A stretch of 64,000 bases of DNA from Variovorax gossypii (GCF_003965815.1 NZ_RXOE01000009.1:124001-188000); one strand, 5' to 3'. Positions 27,093 through 36,489 are shown, numbered from the stretch's first letter. The notes: generated by a model not told the origin, from the letters alone. Translations and numbers: made by a program.

Positions 27093-27917
27093 ATGCTGCA
27101 TTCGCGTTTTCGCTTCCGTCCTTCCGGCCGGCCTGTCGTGGTCGTCGCCGGCCTGCTGCTTTCCGCCGCGCCGGCCTTCGCCGACCCCTCGCCCGCGCTC
27201 GACCGCTTCAGCCTCTCGGTCGGCGGCTTCAATGCCGACCCGAAGCTCAACGCCTCCTTCGGCACGGCCTACGGCGCGCTGCAGACGGGCGACATCAAGC
27301 CGGGCCGCGTCACCATGCCGCGCATTTCGGCCGACCTGCTGCTGGGCGACAGCCAGGGCATCTCGTTCGACTACTACCGCTACAAACGCGACTATTCGGG
27401 CAGCGTCGACAGCAACACCTCGCTGGGGCCCTTCGGCACGCTCAGCACCTTCGGCAACGCGAACGTCAGCACCAAGCTCGACTTCGCCAAGCTCTCCTAC
27501 AAGTGGTGGATCGGCTCGGGCAACACCGTGCTGGGCCTCGGCGCCGGCGCGGCCTACTACCGCGCGACGCTGGGCACCACCGCGCTGGCCTCGGTGAACG
27601 GCCAGGTCGGCACGCTGAGCGAAAGCTCCAGCGGCAGCACCGTGGCGCCGCTGCTCGAAGTGGGCGTGCGCCACGCCATCACGCCCGACCTGCGGCTGTT
27701 CGCCGATGCCTCGGGCGTTTGGAAGAGCAGCGGACGCTTCCACGGCAACATCTACAACGCCTCGGCCGGCGTGGAGTGGTTCCCCGTGAAGAACATCGGC
27801 GTCGTGCTGGCCTACGGCGTGACGAACATCGACCTGACGCGCGAGAACGACTTTGCCGATTCGCGCCTCAAGGTCAAGCTGCAGGGGCCTTCGGCCTTCC
27901 TCAAGGCGCGCTTCTAA
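27093..27917 (+). CDS. Outer-membrane beta-barrel protein, OmpW-like
   Basis: A 274-residue predicted outer-membrane protein. The signal peptide (about 1-28) ends APAFADP. Alternating hydrophobic and polar strands fill the remainder, such as SLSVGGFNAD, DLLLGDSQGISFDYYRYK, TKLDFAKLSYKWWIG and NTVLGLGAGAAYY, and the protein ends with aromatic Phe in SAFLKARF, the outer-membrane sorting signal. About eight strands are plausible, consistent with OmpW or related small channels. The ATG at 27093 has an AAGGAT site 7 bases upstream; an in-frame GTG at 27051 is less likely because the signal peptide begins at 27093. Confidence 0.78.
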   Translation: MLHSRFRFRPSGRPVVVVAGLLLSAAPAFADPSPALDRFSLSVGGFNADPKLNASFGTAYGALQTGDIKPGRVTMPRISADLLLGDSQGISFDYYRYKRDYSGSVDSNTSLGPFGTLSTFGNANVSTKLDFAKLSYKWWIGSGNTVLGLGAGAAYYRATLGTTALASVNGQVGTLSESSSGSTVAPLLEVGVRHAITPDLRLFADASGVWKSSGRFHGNIYNASAGVEWFPVKNIGVVLAYGVTNIDLTRENDFADSRLKVKLQGPSAFLKARF

Positions 27918-28016
27918 CAGCCCGCTCCGGCTGCGAGCGGCAGCCAGTCTTCGCAAGACGCGGTTCGGCGCACGGCCTTAGGCTGCGCCCACCATCGAAG
28001 AACGGAGACGAAGAGC

Positions 28017-29630
28017 ATGCCCGCAGCCGCCACCGGCCCTGTGCCGCCGCAGTTCCATTCGCGCATCTCGCGCATCGCGCTGGGAGACGTTATCCATCGC
28101 AGCGCCCGCCGCTTCGGCGCACGCACCGCGCTGATAGAGGGCGAGCATCGCATGACCTACGGCGAACTCGACGCCGCGTCGAACCGCTTCGCGCATCACC
28201 TGCTGGGCCTTGGCCTCGCGAGCGGCGACCGCGTCGGCATGCTGTGCAACAACTCGATCCAGATGGTGGTCGCCATGCTGGGCATCCAGAAGGCGGGCCT
28301 GGTGTGGGTGCCGATCAACACCGCGCTGGCGGTGGAGGCCGTCGGCTACATCCTCGCGCACGCCGGCGTTCGCCACATCGTGATCGACACCGCGCTGCAC
28401 GCGAAGCCCGAGCTGCGCGACCTGTTCGATGCGAACGGCATCGCGCCGATGCTGTGCGTGCTCGACGGAGACACGCCGCCGGCCGGCCTGCCGACCGTGC
28501 CGCAGGTCATCTCGCAAGGACCCACCACGCTGCCCGACGTGCACATCGACAGCACGCAGCTCGCGCTCATCATGTACACGAGTGGCACCACCGGCCGCCA
28601 GAAGGGCGTCATGCATTCGCACGCCTCGGTGCATTCGGTGCTGCTGAGCAACATGGTCGAGTGGGGCAGCAGCCCCGAGCGCGCCGACGTGTGGAGCGCC
28701 GTGCTGCCGCTCTTCCACTGCGGCCAGCACACGGTGGCGATGTCTGCGCTGGCAGTGGGCGGCTCGCTGGTGGTGCTGCGCGGCTTCGATCCGGGCGCGA
28801 TGCTCGCGGCCATCGAACGGCACCGCATCACCGTAACGGTCGGCCTGCCGATGATGTACGGCGCGCTGCTCGCGCATCCGCAGCGCGCGACGCGCGACCT
28901 CTCGAGCCTGAGGCTTTGCGTCTACGCGATGGCGCCGATGTCGCGCTCGCTGCTGCTGCGCCTGCTCGAGGAGTTCTGCCCCAACTTCGCACTGGCCTCG
29001 GGCCAGACAGAGATGTACCCCGGCGCCACCATCTTCGAGACGCACGAACAGCGCCGGCGCTTCGGCTCCTACTGGGGCGTGGCCACGCTGGTGAACGAGG
29101 TCGCTGTGATGGACGACGACGGCGCGCTGCTGGGCCCCGAGCAGGTCGGCGAGATCGTCTTTCGCGGCCCCAACGTGATGCTCGGCTACTACAACGACCC
29201 CGAGGCCACGGCGCACGCGCAGCGCTTCGGCTGGCATCACTCGGGCGACCTGGGCAAGCTCGACGCGGACGGGCAACTGGTCTTCCTCGACCGGCTGAAG
29301 GACATGGTCAAGTCGGGCGGCGAGAACGTGCCCTCGATCAAGGTCGAGGAAGTGCTGCTGCGGCACCCCGCCGTACTCAACGCCGCGGTGGTGGGCCTGC
29401 CGCACGAGCGCTGGGGCGAGGCCATCACCGCCTTCGTCACGCGCAGGCCCGACGCGCCCGCGGACTTCGAGGAGGCCGCGCTGATCGCGCACTGCAAGGA
29501 ACACCTCGGTGGCTTCGAGGTGCCGAAGCAGGTCGTCTTCCTGTCGGCGCTGCCGATGACCTCCACCGGCAAGATCCAGAAGTTCGAGCTGCGCCGGGCG
29601 CACCACGACCACTATCAGCGCGGCGGCTGA
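28017..29630 (+). CDS. AMP-dependent acyl-CoA synthetase
   Basis: A 537-residue ANL-superfamily adenylate-forming enzyme that activates a carboxylic acid with ATP and CoA. The P-loop is YTSGTTGRQKGVMHSH near residue 190, then the acyl-pocket region LPLFHCGQH, the A5 motif ASGQTEMYPG, the hinge GWHHSGDLGKLD and DRLKDMVKSGGENVPS, and catalytic Lys in TSTGKIQKFEL near the C-terminus. The substrate may be a medium-chain or aromatic acid; it cannot be read from sequence. The last 16 bases overlap the 3' end of a second, convergent acyl-CoA synthetase gene. Both enzymes probably serve the same catabolic pathway. Confidence 0.9.
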   Translation: MPAAATGPVPPQFHSRISRIALGDVIHRSARRFGARTALIEGEHRMTYGELDAASNRFAHHLLGLGLASGDRVGMLCNNSIQMVVAMLGIQKAGLVWVPINTALAVEAVGYILAHAGVRHIVIDTALHAKPELRDLFDANGIAPMLCVLDGDTPPAGLPTVPQVISQGPTTLPDVHIDSTQLALIMYTSGTTGRQKGVMHSHASVHSVLLSNMVEWGSSPERADVWSAVLPLFHCGQHTVAMSALAVGGSLVVLRGFDPGAMLAAIERHRITVTVGLPMMYGALLAHPQRATRDLSSLRLCVYAMAPMSRSLLLRLLEEFCPNFALASGQTEMYPGATIFETHEQRRRFGSYWGVATLVNEVAVMDDDGALLGPEQVGEIVFRGPNVMLGYYNDPEATAHAQRFGWHHSGDLGKLDADGQLVFLDRLKDMVKSGGENVPSIKVEEVLLRHPAVLNAAVVGLPHERWGEAITAFVTRRPDAPADFEEAALIAHCKEHLGGFEVPKQVVFLSALPMTSTGKIQKFELRRAHHDHYQRGG

Positions 29631-31165
29631 TCCGCGCGCTGCAGCAGCGCAGCCCGCACCTCCTTCTTCAGCACCTTGCCCACCTTGGAGCGCGGCAGGT
29701 CGAGCCACAGCTCGATCTGCTTGGGCGCCTTCACGCTGCCGATGCGCGCCTTGACGAAGGACTTGATCTCGTCCGGGTCCACCTGCCGCCCGGCATGCAG
29801 CTGCAGCACGGCCACCACGCGCTCGCCCCACTTCTCGTCGGGCAGGCCGACGACGGCGCTGTCCTGCACGTCGGGATGCTGCATCAGCACCTGCTCGACC
29901 TCGGCCGAGTAGACGTTGAAGCCGCCCGAGATGATCATGTCCTTGGCGCGGTCGACGATGTAGAGGAAGCCGTCGGCATCGAGGTAGCCGATGTCGCCCG
30001 TGTGGTGCCAGCCGTGGCGCGAGGCCTCCTCGGTGGCCTGCGGGTTCCTGTAATAGCCGAGCATCACGAGCGAGCCGCGCACCACGATCTCGCCGCTCTC
30101 GCCCGTGGGCAGCAGCACGCCGTCGCCGTTCATCACGCCCACCTGCACGAGCGGACCCGGCCTGCCCGCCGAGGACAGGCGATGCCGCGCGACGGTGCCG
30201 TCGGCGTTGAAGTGCTCGCGCGGCGACATCATCGAGATCATCATCGGCGCCTCGGTCTGCCCGAAGAGCTGGGCCATGACGGGGCCGATCTTCTGCAGCG
30301 CCTCTTCGAGCCTCGCGGCCGACATGGGTGCGGCGCCGTACCAGAAGCACTGCAGCGAATCGAGCTTCGTCTGCGCGAGCTGCGGATGCTGCAGCAGCAT
30401 GTAGATCAGCGTCGGCGGCAGGAAGGCGTGGGTGACGCGATGCTCCTCGATGAGGCCGAGGAACTCGCCCAGGTCGGGCCTGGGCATGATCACGACCTGC
30501 CCGCCCAGCGCCATCACCGGCAGGCACAGCACGCCGGCCGCATGCGTGAGCGGTGCCAGCGCAAGGTAGACGGGTCGGCCTTCGAAGGGATAGCCCATCA
30601 GCGTCAGCGCCGACATCGCCTCGAGATTTCGCCCCGACAGCATCACGCCCTTGGGCTGGCCGGTGGTGCCGCCTGTACCGGCGATCATCGCGACGTCGTC
30701 AGGCGGGGCGATGTCGAAGGGCGAATCGTCCAGGCCTTCCAGCCAGTCGTCCATCGAGGGTGCGAAAGGCTGTCGCTGATCCAGGCACACCAGCGCCCGC
30801 AGCTTGGGCAGCTGCGACCGCATCTGCTCGACCATGGGGGCGTAGTTGCCGTGGAAGACCAGGCACGCGCAATCGAAGGCATCGAGCACGTAGGCGTTCT
30901 CGCCCGCCTCGTTGCGCGGATTGATCGGGCACCACACGCAGCCCGCGCGCGAGATGCCGAAGACAGTGGCGAATGCCGTCGCGTCGTTGCTCGACAGCAC
31001 GGCCACCTTGTCTCCGGGCCGGATGCCGGCGCGCTGCAGGCCCCGCGCCACGCACCAGCTGATGCGCTGCACCTGGGCATAGCTCAGGCTGGTGCCACCC
31101 ATGGTGAGGCACGGCGAATGGGCGCCGAGCTGGGCGCCCTTGTCGAGGTAGTCGACCAGGCGCAT
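29615..31165 (-). CDS. AMP-dependent acyl-CoA synthetase
   Basis: A 516-residue ANL-superfamily acyl-CoA synthetase, distinct from the convergent one. Its P-loop is IAGTGGTTGQPKGVM, a Thr/Gly-rich variant, and FGQTEAPMM, GWHHTGDIGYLDADG and DRAKDMIISGGFNVYS follow. The catalytic C-terminal Lys is in RSKVGKVLKKE. It starts at 31165, four bases after the stop of the saccharopine-dehydrogenase-like gene, and both lie on the same strand. With the SDR gene they form a three-gene operon reading SDR, reductase, synthetase. A short-chain or beta-keto-type acid as substrate is possible but not shown. Confidence 0.9.
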   Translation of the reverse strand: MRLVDYLDKGAQLGAHSPCLTMGGTSLSYAQVQRISWCVARGLQRAGIRPGDKVAVLSSNDATAFATVFGISRAGCVWCPINPRNEAGENAYVLDAFDCACLVFHGNYAPMVEQMRSQLPKLRALVCLDQRQPFAPSMDDWLEGLDDSPFDIAPPDDVAMIAGTGGTTGQPKGVMLSGRNLEAMSALTLMGYPFEGRPVYLALAPLTHAAGVLCLPVMALGGQVVIMPRPDLGEFLGLIEEHRVTHAFLPPTLIYMLLQHPQLAQTKLDSLQCFWYGAAPMSAARLEEALQKIGPVMAQLFGQTEAPMMISMMSPREHFNADGTVARHRLSSAGRPGPLVQVGVMNGDGVLLPTGESGEIVVRGSLVMLGYYRNPQATEEASRHGWHHTGDIGYLDADGFLYIVDRAKDMIISGGFNVYSAEVEQVLMQHPDVQDSAVVGLPDEKWGERVVAVLQLHAGRQVDPDEIKSFVKARIGSVKAPKQIELWLDLPRSKVGKVLKKEVRAALLQRADQPPR

Positions 31166-31169
31166 GGGA

Positions 31170-32306
31170 TCAACCCATCCGGGTGATCACGGGCTCCTGC
31201 ACCAGCCCGAAGCCGCGCAGCGCGCCCAGCAGCTCGCGATGCCCGAAGGCCTGGCAACCCGATGCGAAGCCTGCGCGCCGTGGCGGCTGCTGCAGCAGCG
31301 AGGCCGCCGCATAGGCCTGCAGCAGGCCGGTCTGCTTGTAGTTGCAGTTGCCGAAGATCACGCAATGCACGCGGCCCAACGGACCGGAGGCGTGCACCGA
31401 GTCGACGGACTTGTTGATGCGCGGGTTCTCGCGCGGTGGCATGGTGTTCATCACGCCCGCCGCGGTCTGCGCCAGCGCGGCATAGCGGTCTTCGTCGTTC
31501 ATGCCTTCGGTGGCCTTCAGCGCGGCCGCCACGATGTGCGGCACGCCCTGCATCAGCGGCTTGTTGAAGACGCCGCCGAGCACCTTCACGTTGGCCACGC
31601 GCGGATCGCGCTTGAACCACACAGGGTGCGAGGTGCCGCCCCAGGGCAGCGCCAGCGCGGCCTCGTGCTGGCCGGGAATCGAGAGGTGGTACAGGCCCGC
31701 GTCGGGTTGCCATTCCACGTACTCGTTCTGCTCCAGGTAGTAGGCCTTCGAGGTGGCGGCATTGACCAGGATGGTCTGGGTGGACGCGATGGTCGGGCTG
31801 CCGCCCCAGAACACGGCGATGTCGAGCGTGTCGAGGCCGGGCGTCTCCAGGCACAGCTGCGCGGCGATCTCGCCGGTGGTGTACATGTGCGCGAGGCCCG
31901 GCGACAGCAGCAGACCAGCGGCGGCGAACTTCGCGCCGTACTTCTGGTCGAGCGTGATGAGCCAGTCCTGCTCGCCGGTGGTGTCGGTGTAGTGGCATCC
32001 GGCTGCCAGGCAGGCGTCGACCACTTCGGGGCCGAACCTGGCGAAGGGCCCCACCGTGTTGAGCACCACCGAGGCACCGGTGAAGAGCTCGGTGAGCGCG
32101 CCCACCGAATGCGCCACTTCCACCACCTCGTAGTTCGCGGTCTCGATGCCGGGCACGTTGGACTTCATCGCCGCTTCCACCTTCTGCGCGCTGCGGCCCG
32201 CGGCGATGAAGGGGATGTTGTACTCGCGCAGGTATTCGCACACCAGCCGGCCGGTGTAGCCGGAGGCGCCGTATACGACGACGGGTTTCTTCTTGCTGCT
32301 GCTCAT
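31170..32306 (-). CDS. Saccharopine dehydrogenase NADP-binding domain protein
   Basis: A 378-residue oxidoreductase. The N-terminal Rossmann motif VVVYGASGYTGRLVCEYL near residue 9 and RSAQKVEAAM indicate NAD(P) binding as in saccharopine dehydrogenase and trans-acting enoyl reductases. Conserved NTVGPFARFGPEVVDAC and HYTDTTGEQDW follow. The C-terminal part (about 150-370) resembles the domain found in DUF5938-type members. The reaction is not known; lysine metabolism is unlikely in this context and a reduction of an acyl intermediate is more plausible. It lies in the middle of the operon after the SDR (24-base gap) and before the acyl-CoA synthetase. Confidence 0.8.
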   Translation of the reverse strand: MSSSKKKPVVVYGASGYTGRLVCEYLREYNIPFIAAGRSAQKVEAAMKSNVPGIETANYEVVEVAHSVGALTELFTGASVVLNTVGPFARFGPEVVDACLAAGCHYTDTTGEQDWLITLDQKYGAKFAAAGLLLSPGLAHMYTTGEIAAQLCLETPGLDTLDIAVFWGGSPTIASTQTILVNAATSKAYYLEQNEYVEWQPDAGLYHLSIPGQHEAALALPWGGTSHPVWFKRDPRVANVKVLGGVFNKPLMQGVPHIVAAALKATEGMNDEDRYAALAQTAAGVMNTMPPRENPRINKSVDSVHASGPLGRVHCVIFGNCNYKQTGLLQAYAAASLLQQPPRRAGFASGCQAFGHRELLGALRGFGLVQEPVITRMG

Positions 32307-32330
32307 GTCGTGTCTCCTTTTTCTACGTGC

Positions 32331-33134
32331 TCACATGCCCATGCCGCCGTCCACCGCGATGCCGGCGCCGGTGATGAACCGGGCCGCATCGGAGCAGAGG
32401 AAGACCACCACGTCGGCCATGTCGCCGACTTCGCCCAGGCGCCCGAGCGGCGTCTGGCCGACCACGTCGCCCACGGCCGCCTCCACGCTCGGCGCGAGGC
32501 CGGCGGCGACGATGTCGTGGGCGAGCTTCATGCCCATGTCGGTGGGCACCAGTCCCGGATAGATGCAGTTGACGCGAACGCCGTAGCCCAGCTTGCCGGA
32601 CTCCATGGCGGCGACGCGGGTGGCGCGGTCGACGGCGGACTTGGTGGCGGAGTAGCCGGAGATAGCGGGAAACGCGATGGTGGCGGCGACCGACGCGATG
32701 TTGACCACTGCCCCGCCGTTGCCCGCGCTGCCGCCGGGGCGCATCGCGCGGAACGCGTGCTTCATGCCGAGCAATGTGCCGGCCACGTTCACGTCGAGCA
32801 TGCGGCGCAGGTCGTCGGCATTCACGTCGACCACCAGCGAGGTGATCTCGATGCCGGCGTTGTTGACGAGGATGTCGAAGCCGCCGAGCTCCTTCACCGT
32901 GGTCTCGGCGGCCGAGGCCCAGTCGCCGTCTTTCGTGACGTCGAGCGGGACGAAGCCCACCTTCGCCCCCGACGCCGACAACCTGGCGGCGGTTTCGCGC
33001 CCCAGGTCGGCGAGCACATCGCCAATCATCACGGAAGCGCCGGCCGCGGCCAGCGCCTCGGCGATGCTCGCGCCAATGCCGCGCGCACCGCCTGTCACGA
33101 GCGCACGGCGCCCCTTCAAGTCGAACTTGGCCAT
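32331..33134 (-). CDS. Short-chain dehydrogenase/reductase
   Basis: A 267-residue classical SDR. The NAD(P) motif is TGGARGIG near residue 17, NNAG lies near 90, the catalytic Ser is in NIASVAA, and the YSATK motif supplies Tyr and Lys. The C-terminal AGIAVDGGMGM is typical of SDR oxidoreductases. The ATG at 33134 is chosen since GGAG lies 7 bases before it; the GTG one codon upstream at 33137 is too close. It is the first gene of the SDR, reductase, synthetase operon and is divergent from a TetR regulator, with a clear promoter between. The substrate is unknown, perhaps a hydroxyacyl compound or alcohol. Confidence 0.9.
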   Translation of the reverse strand: MAKFDLKGRRALVTGGARGIGASIAEALAAAGASVMIGDVLADLGRETAARLSASGAKVGFVPLDVTKDGDWASAAETTVKELGGFDILVNNAGIEITSLVVDVNADDLRRMLDVNVAGTLLGMKHAFRAMRPGGSAGNGGAVVNIASVAATIAFPAISGYSATKSAVDRATRVAAMESGKLGYGVRVNCIYPGLVPTDMGMKLAHDIVAAGLAPSVEAAVGDVVGQTPLGRLGEVGDMADVVVFLCSDAARFITGAGIAVDGGMGM

Positions 33135-33173
33135 CACTTGTCTCCTGTGGATGTGTTGTGAGATGGAGCGGTC

Positions 33174-33225
33174 ATCCTAGAAATCGACTTTACGACTGTC
33201 AAGATTTTTCTTGTCACTCGTCAAG
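33174..33225 (-). promoter_or_regulatory. SDR-operon promoter with CAAGA inverted repeats
   Basis: On the minus strand TTGACA (33202-33197) and TAGGAT (33179-33174) are separated by exactly 17 bases: a perfect -35 and a fair -10. The -35 overlaps an interrupted palindrome TGTCAAGA-TTTT-TCTTGTCA (plus 33197-33216, one mismatch per arm). A second GTCAAG lies at 33220-33225, so GTCAAG occurs twice 22 bases apart. These repeats are the likely operator of the divergent TetR regulator and would block the SDR promoter. For the plus direction TATAAA (33230-33235) is a possible -10 of the TetR gene. Confidence 0.6.
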
Positions 33226-33337
33226 TTTTTATAAAATGGCATCCGTGACACGCCGGATGCGGGTTCTCCCGCTTGCGTGCTATGGTTTGCGATCAAGAGG
33301 AACACAGGGGCCGGCAGGCATGCGGCCCGGCTTTTCA

Positions 33338-34012
33338 ATGACGACACATCAACGGGTAAAGAAGCACGCCGAACGGGTGCCCAAGGCACGGGTCGACAAG
33401 TTCTCGGAGCGCCGCGCCGAACTGGGAGAAGCCGCGCTGACCACGCTGGCGGCGCTGGGCTACGCACGCACCAGCCTGCGCGAGATCGCGCAGAACTCCG
33501 AGTTCTCGCACGGCGTCCTGCACTACTACTTCAGCGACAAGGTCGACCTGATCATCTGCAGCGTGAAGCAGTACAAGGCCCGCTGCGTCACGCGCTACGA
33601 CCACGCGGTGGAAAGCGCCACCACCTACGACGAGCTGATGGAAGGCTTCCTGCAAAGCCTCGGCGCCACCCTTTGCGACGAAGGCCACGTGCACCGCCTC
33701 TGGTACGACCTGCGCTCGCAGGCACTCTTCGAGGAAGCCTTCCGCGCCGACGTCGTACAGATCGACAAAAGCCTCGAAGACATGATCTGGCGCATCATGA
33801 GCCGCTTCGCCGAGCTATCGGGCGAAGACCCCGGCATGTCGCCATCGGCCACCTACGCGCTGTTCGACGGACTCTTCCAGCAGGCGCTGCTCAAGCACAT
33901 GTCCGGCGATGCGAAGGCCGTCGAGAGCATGAAGGCCGATGTGCGCCAGGCCATCGGTCGCCTCTTCACGCCGCCCGCGAAGGCTGCAGCGCCCCGCAAG
34001 CGCCGCGCCTGA
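33338..34012 (+). CDS. TetR family transcriptional regulator
   Basis: A TetR-type regulator of about 224 residues. The DNA-binding domain is clear: RRAELGEAALTTLAALGYARTS then LREIAQNSEFSHGVLHYYFSDKVDLI, corresponding to the TetR helix-turn-helix and its YYF signature. The C-terminal region (FRADVVQIDKSLEDMIWRIM) fits a ligand-binding all-helical domain; the tail is Lys/Pro/Ala-rich. The start may be ATG 33338 or the in-frame ATG at 33320; neither has a strong ribosome site. It is divergent from the SDR operon, with GTCAAG repeats between, so it probably represses that operon and responds to an acyl-CoA or its precursor. It converges on the LysR gene, with a 13-base gap between stops. Confidence 0.86.
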   Translation: MTTHQRVKKHAERVPKARVDKFSERRAELGEAALTTLAALGYARTSLREIAQNSEFSHGVLHYYFSDKVDLIICSVKQYKARCVTRYDHAVESATTYDELMEGFLQSLGATLCDEGHVHRLWYDLRSQALFEEAFRADVVQIDKSLEDMIWRIMSRFAELSGEDPGMSPSATYALFDGLFQQALLKHMSGDAKAVESMKADVRQAIGRLFTPPAKAAAPRKRRA

Positions 34013-34025
34013 AGCGCAAGGAACT

Positions 34026-34985
34026 TCACTTCGTTTTCCTCACCGGCGCGAGCGCACGCGCGCCGGCCCATTGACCGCTCTCGCACAGGTCGCGCACCAC
34101 GTCTGCGATCAGCGTGCACACCGCGCGCTTGGCGTTGGTGGCCGGCAGATGCACGGACACGCACAGCCCCAGCGTGCGATGCATCGACGGCAGATCGATG
34201 CGATGCGCAACGAGTCGGCCTTCCTGCACTTCGCGCTGCGCGAGGCCGAGCGGCATGATGGTCGGCCCCAGCCCCGCTTCCACCGCCGCCTTCAGCGTAT
34301 AGACCGAGTTGATCTCCGCGACCACCTGTGCCGCGGAATGCCCCGCCCGCTCCAGCACCGCATCGACCAGCCAGCGCGTGCAGTGGCCGTGTGCATGCGC
34401 TGGCCACACCAGCGGCCGCGCGGTGGCCTGTTGGATGCTCACGTCGCCGGGCGGCAGCGCATGCGGGCTCTGCGGGGAATCGAGGAACACGAAGTCTTCC
34501 TCCACCAGCGGAGTGAACTGGATGTCCTCCGCCGGCATCGCGGGCGAGAACATAGCCACGTCGACCCGGCCGCGCAGCAGCTGGTCGGCCATGTTGCCGG
34601 TGAGCTCCTCGTTCAGGTGCAGCACCACGTCGGGATAGCGGCGTGCCGCCGCGCGCATCAGCGGCAGCGCGATCATGGGCGACACGCTCTGCGGCAGCGC
34701 CGCGACCACCGATCCCGACACCGACTCGGCCGCCACATGCACCGCGGCCCTGGCGTCGCGCACCTGCTTGGTGATGCCCTGCGCGTATTCGTAGAAGACC
34801 TTGCCCGCCTCGGTCATCGCCACGCCGTTGCGGCTGCGCAGCAGCAGCTGTGTGCCGAGCTCGCTCTCCAGCTCGGCCATCTGCTTGCTCAGGGCCGACT
34901 GCGCAATGAAGAGTTGCTGCGCGGCGCGCGACAGGCTGCCGCAATCCACGATGGCAACGAAGTACTTGAACTGGCGCAACTCCAT
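34026..34985 (-). CDS. LysR family transcriptional regulator
   Basis: A 319-residue LTTR. The N-terminal helix-turn-helix starts MELRQFKYFVAIVDCGSLSRAA and continues QSALSKQMAELE (residues 1-60). The effector-binding domain covers about 90-300. ATG 34985 was chosen as the standard MELRQ start; longer upstream frames are not LysR-like. It lies directly after the FAD oxidase gene on the same strand, in the order MFS carrier, oxidase, regulator, and probably controls that pair. The effector is unknown, presumably the hydroxy acid used by the oxidase. Confidence 0.9.
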   Translation of the reverse strand: MELRQFKYFVAIVDCGSLSRAAQQLFIAQSALSKQMAELESELGTQLLLRSRNGVAMTEAGKVFYEYAQGITKQVRDARAAVHVAAESVSGSVVAALPQSVSPMIALPLMRAAARRYPDVVLHLNEELTGNMADQLLRGRVDVAMFSPAMPAEDIQFTPLVEEDFVFLDSPQSPHALPPGDVSIQQATARPLVWPAHAHGHCTRWLVDAVLERAGHSAAQVVAEINSVYTLKAAVEAGLGPTIMPLGLAQREVQEGRLVAHRIDLPSMHRTLGLCVSVHLPATNAKRAVCTLIADVVRDLCESGQWAGARALAPVRKTK

Positions 34986-35061
34986 CGAAAGGCCTCCGGC
35001 CGCACGCCGCGGAGTGCGGGCGAGGCCGGAGATTCTAGGCGGCACACCCTGCCCGCCCCGC

Positions 35062-36489
35062 TCAGCCTTCCGCCAGGCCGACGACCTTTCCGGGGTTGAA
35101 GATGTCGTGCGGATCCAGTGCCTTCTTCACCGCGCGCATCAGCGCCACCCCGTGCGCGCCGTGCTCCTCGACCAGGTACTTCATCTTGTGCAGCCCCACG
35201 CCGTGCTCGCCTGTCGACGTGCCGCCGTGGCGCAGCGCGCGCTGCACCAAACGGTGGCTGAAGGCCTCGGCGGCCTCGTTCTCCTGTGCGCTGCCGGGGT
35301 CCACCAGCACGAGGCAATGGAAATTGCCGTCGCCGACATGGCCCAGCACCGGCACGAGCAGGCCGTGCCCGGCGATGTCGGCCTGCGTCTCCTCGATGCA
35401 CTGAGCGAGCGCGGACAGCGGCACGCAGGCGTCGGTGCTCAGGCTGCGGCTGCCCGCCTTCAGCTGCAAGCAGGCGAAGTAGGCGTGATGACGCGGTGTC
35501 CACAGCCGCGAACGCTCCTCCGGCAGCCTTGCCCACTGGAAGGCGCCGCCCCCGTGACTGCCAGCAATCTCCCGCACGACCGCAGCCTGCTCGTCGACCT
35601 GCGCCTGGCTGCCGCCGAACTCCAGGAACAGCGTGGGGTGTTCGCCCAGCGTGGTGCGGCTGTGCGCATTCACCGCGCGGATGGTCAGCGCATCCAGCAG
35701 CTCGGCGCGCGCCAGCGACACGCCCATCTGGATCGACTCGATCACGCAGTCGACCGCCGCGCGCACGGACGGGAAATGCACCACCGCCGCGGCATACGTC
35801 TCCGGGTGCGGATGCAGCCGCACCGTGGCCTCGGCGATCAGCCCCAGCGTGCCTTCGGAGCCGCAGTACAGCTGCGTGAGGTTGTAGCCCGCCGAGCTCT
35901 TGCGAGCCCGCGAGGCGGTGCGCACGATGTCGCCGTCGGCCGTGATCACCGTCAGGCTCACGAGGTTGTCGCGCATCGTGCCGTAGCGAACGGTGTTGGT
36001 GCCCGATGCGGCCGTGGCGACCATGCCGCCGATGGACGCATCTGCGCCGGGATCGACCGAGAAGAAGAACCCCGTGCCCTGCAGCGCCGCGTTCAGCTGC
36101 CCTCGCGTGACGCCCGCCTCCACGGTGGCCGTGAGATCGCCGGGCCGGATCGCCAGTACCTTGTTCATCTGCGAGAAGTCGACACACACGCCGCCCTCGA
36201 CGGCCAGCAGATGCCCCTCCACCGACGACCCCACGCCGAAGCCGATGACCGGCACGCGCTCCCGAGCGCATGCACGCACCACGAAAGCCGCCTCCTCGGT
36301 ACTGCGCACGAACACCACCGCGTCGGGCGGCTGCGGCGGGTAGGTCGATTCGTCGGTGCCGTGCTGCAGCAGCACGACCTTGCTGGTTGAAAAGCGTTCA
36401 GCGAACCTGTCTTGCAACAGCGCGAGCAGTTCCGGCGAAGGGGAACGCCGCGTGTTCGAACGCACGGGAATGTTCACGACCGAATCCAT
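35062..36489 (-). CDS. FAD-linked oxidase, GlcD/D-lactate dehydrogenase type
   Basis: A 475-residue FAD-dependent 2-hydroxyacid oxidoreductase. The PCMH-type FAD domain (about 45-225) has PVIGFGVGSSVEGHLLA, the isoalloxazine-binding DPGADASIGGMVATAASGTN in two blocks, and RKSSAGYNLTQLYCGSEGTLG. The C-terminal oxidase domain carries HVGDGNFHCLVLVD and STGEHGVGLHKM, whose His and Glu act in hydroxyacid oxidation. Substrates of the group include D-lactate, glycolate and D-2-hydroxyglutarate; the exact one is unknown. It starts 21 bases after the stop of the MFS carrier gene on the same strand, so uptake and oxidation are coupled. Confidence 0.9.
   Translation of the reverse strand: MDSVVNIPVRSNTRRSPSPELLALLQDRFAERFSTSKVVLLQHGTDESTYPPQPPDAVVFVRSTEEAAFVVRACARERVPVIGFGVGSSVEGHLLAVEGGVCVDFSQMNKVLAIRPGDLTATVEAGVTRGQLNAALQGTGFFFSVDPGADASIGGMVATAASGTNTVRYGTMRDNLVSLTVITADGDIVRTASRARKSSAGYNLTQLYCGSEGTLGLIAEATVRLHPHPETYAAAVVHFPSVRAAVDCVIESIQMGVSLARAELLDALTIRAVNAHSRTTLGEHPTLFLEFGGSQAQVDEQAAVVREIAGSHGGGAFQWARLPEERSRLWTPRHHAYFACLQLKAGSRSLSTDACVPLSALAQCIEETQADIAGHGLLVPVLGHVGDGNFHCLVLVDPGSAQENEAAEAFSHRLVQRALRHGGTSTGEHGVGLHKMKYLVEEHGAHGVALMRAVKKALDPHDIFNPGKVVGLAEG

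Noticed and set aside
26894..31186. Plus-strand open frame of 1430 codons
   Set aside because: It runs over the OmpW-like gene and both acyl-CoA synthetases in other frames; codon use is that of a shadow and no motif is seen.
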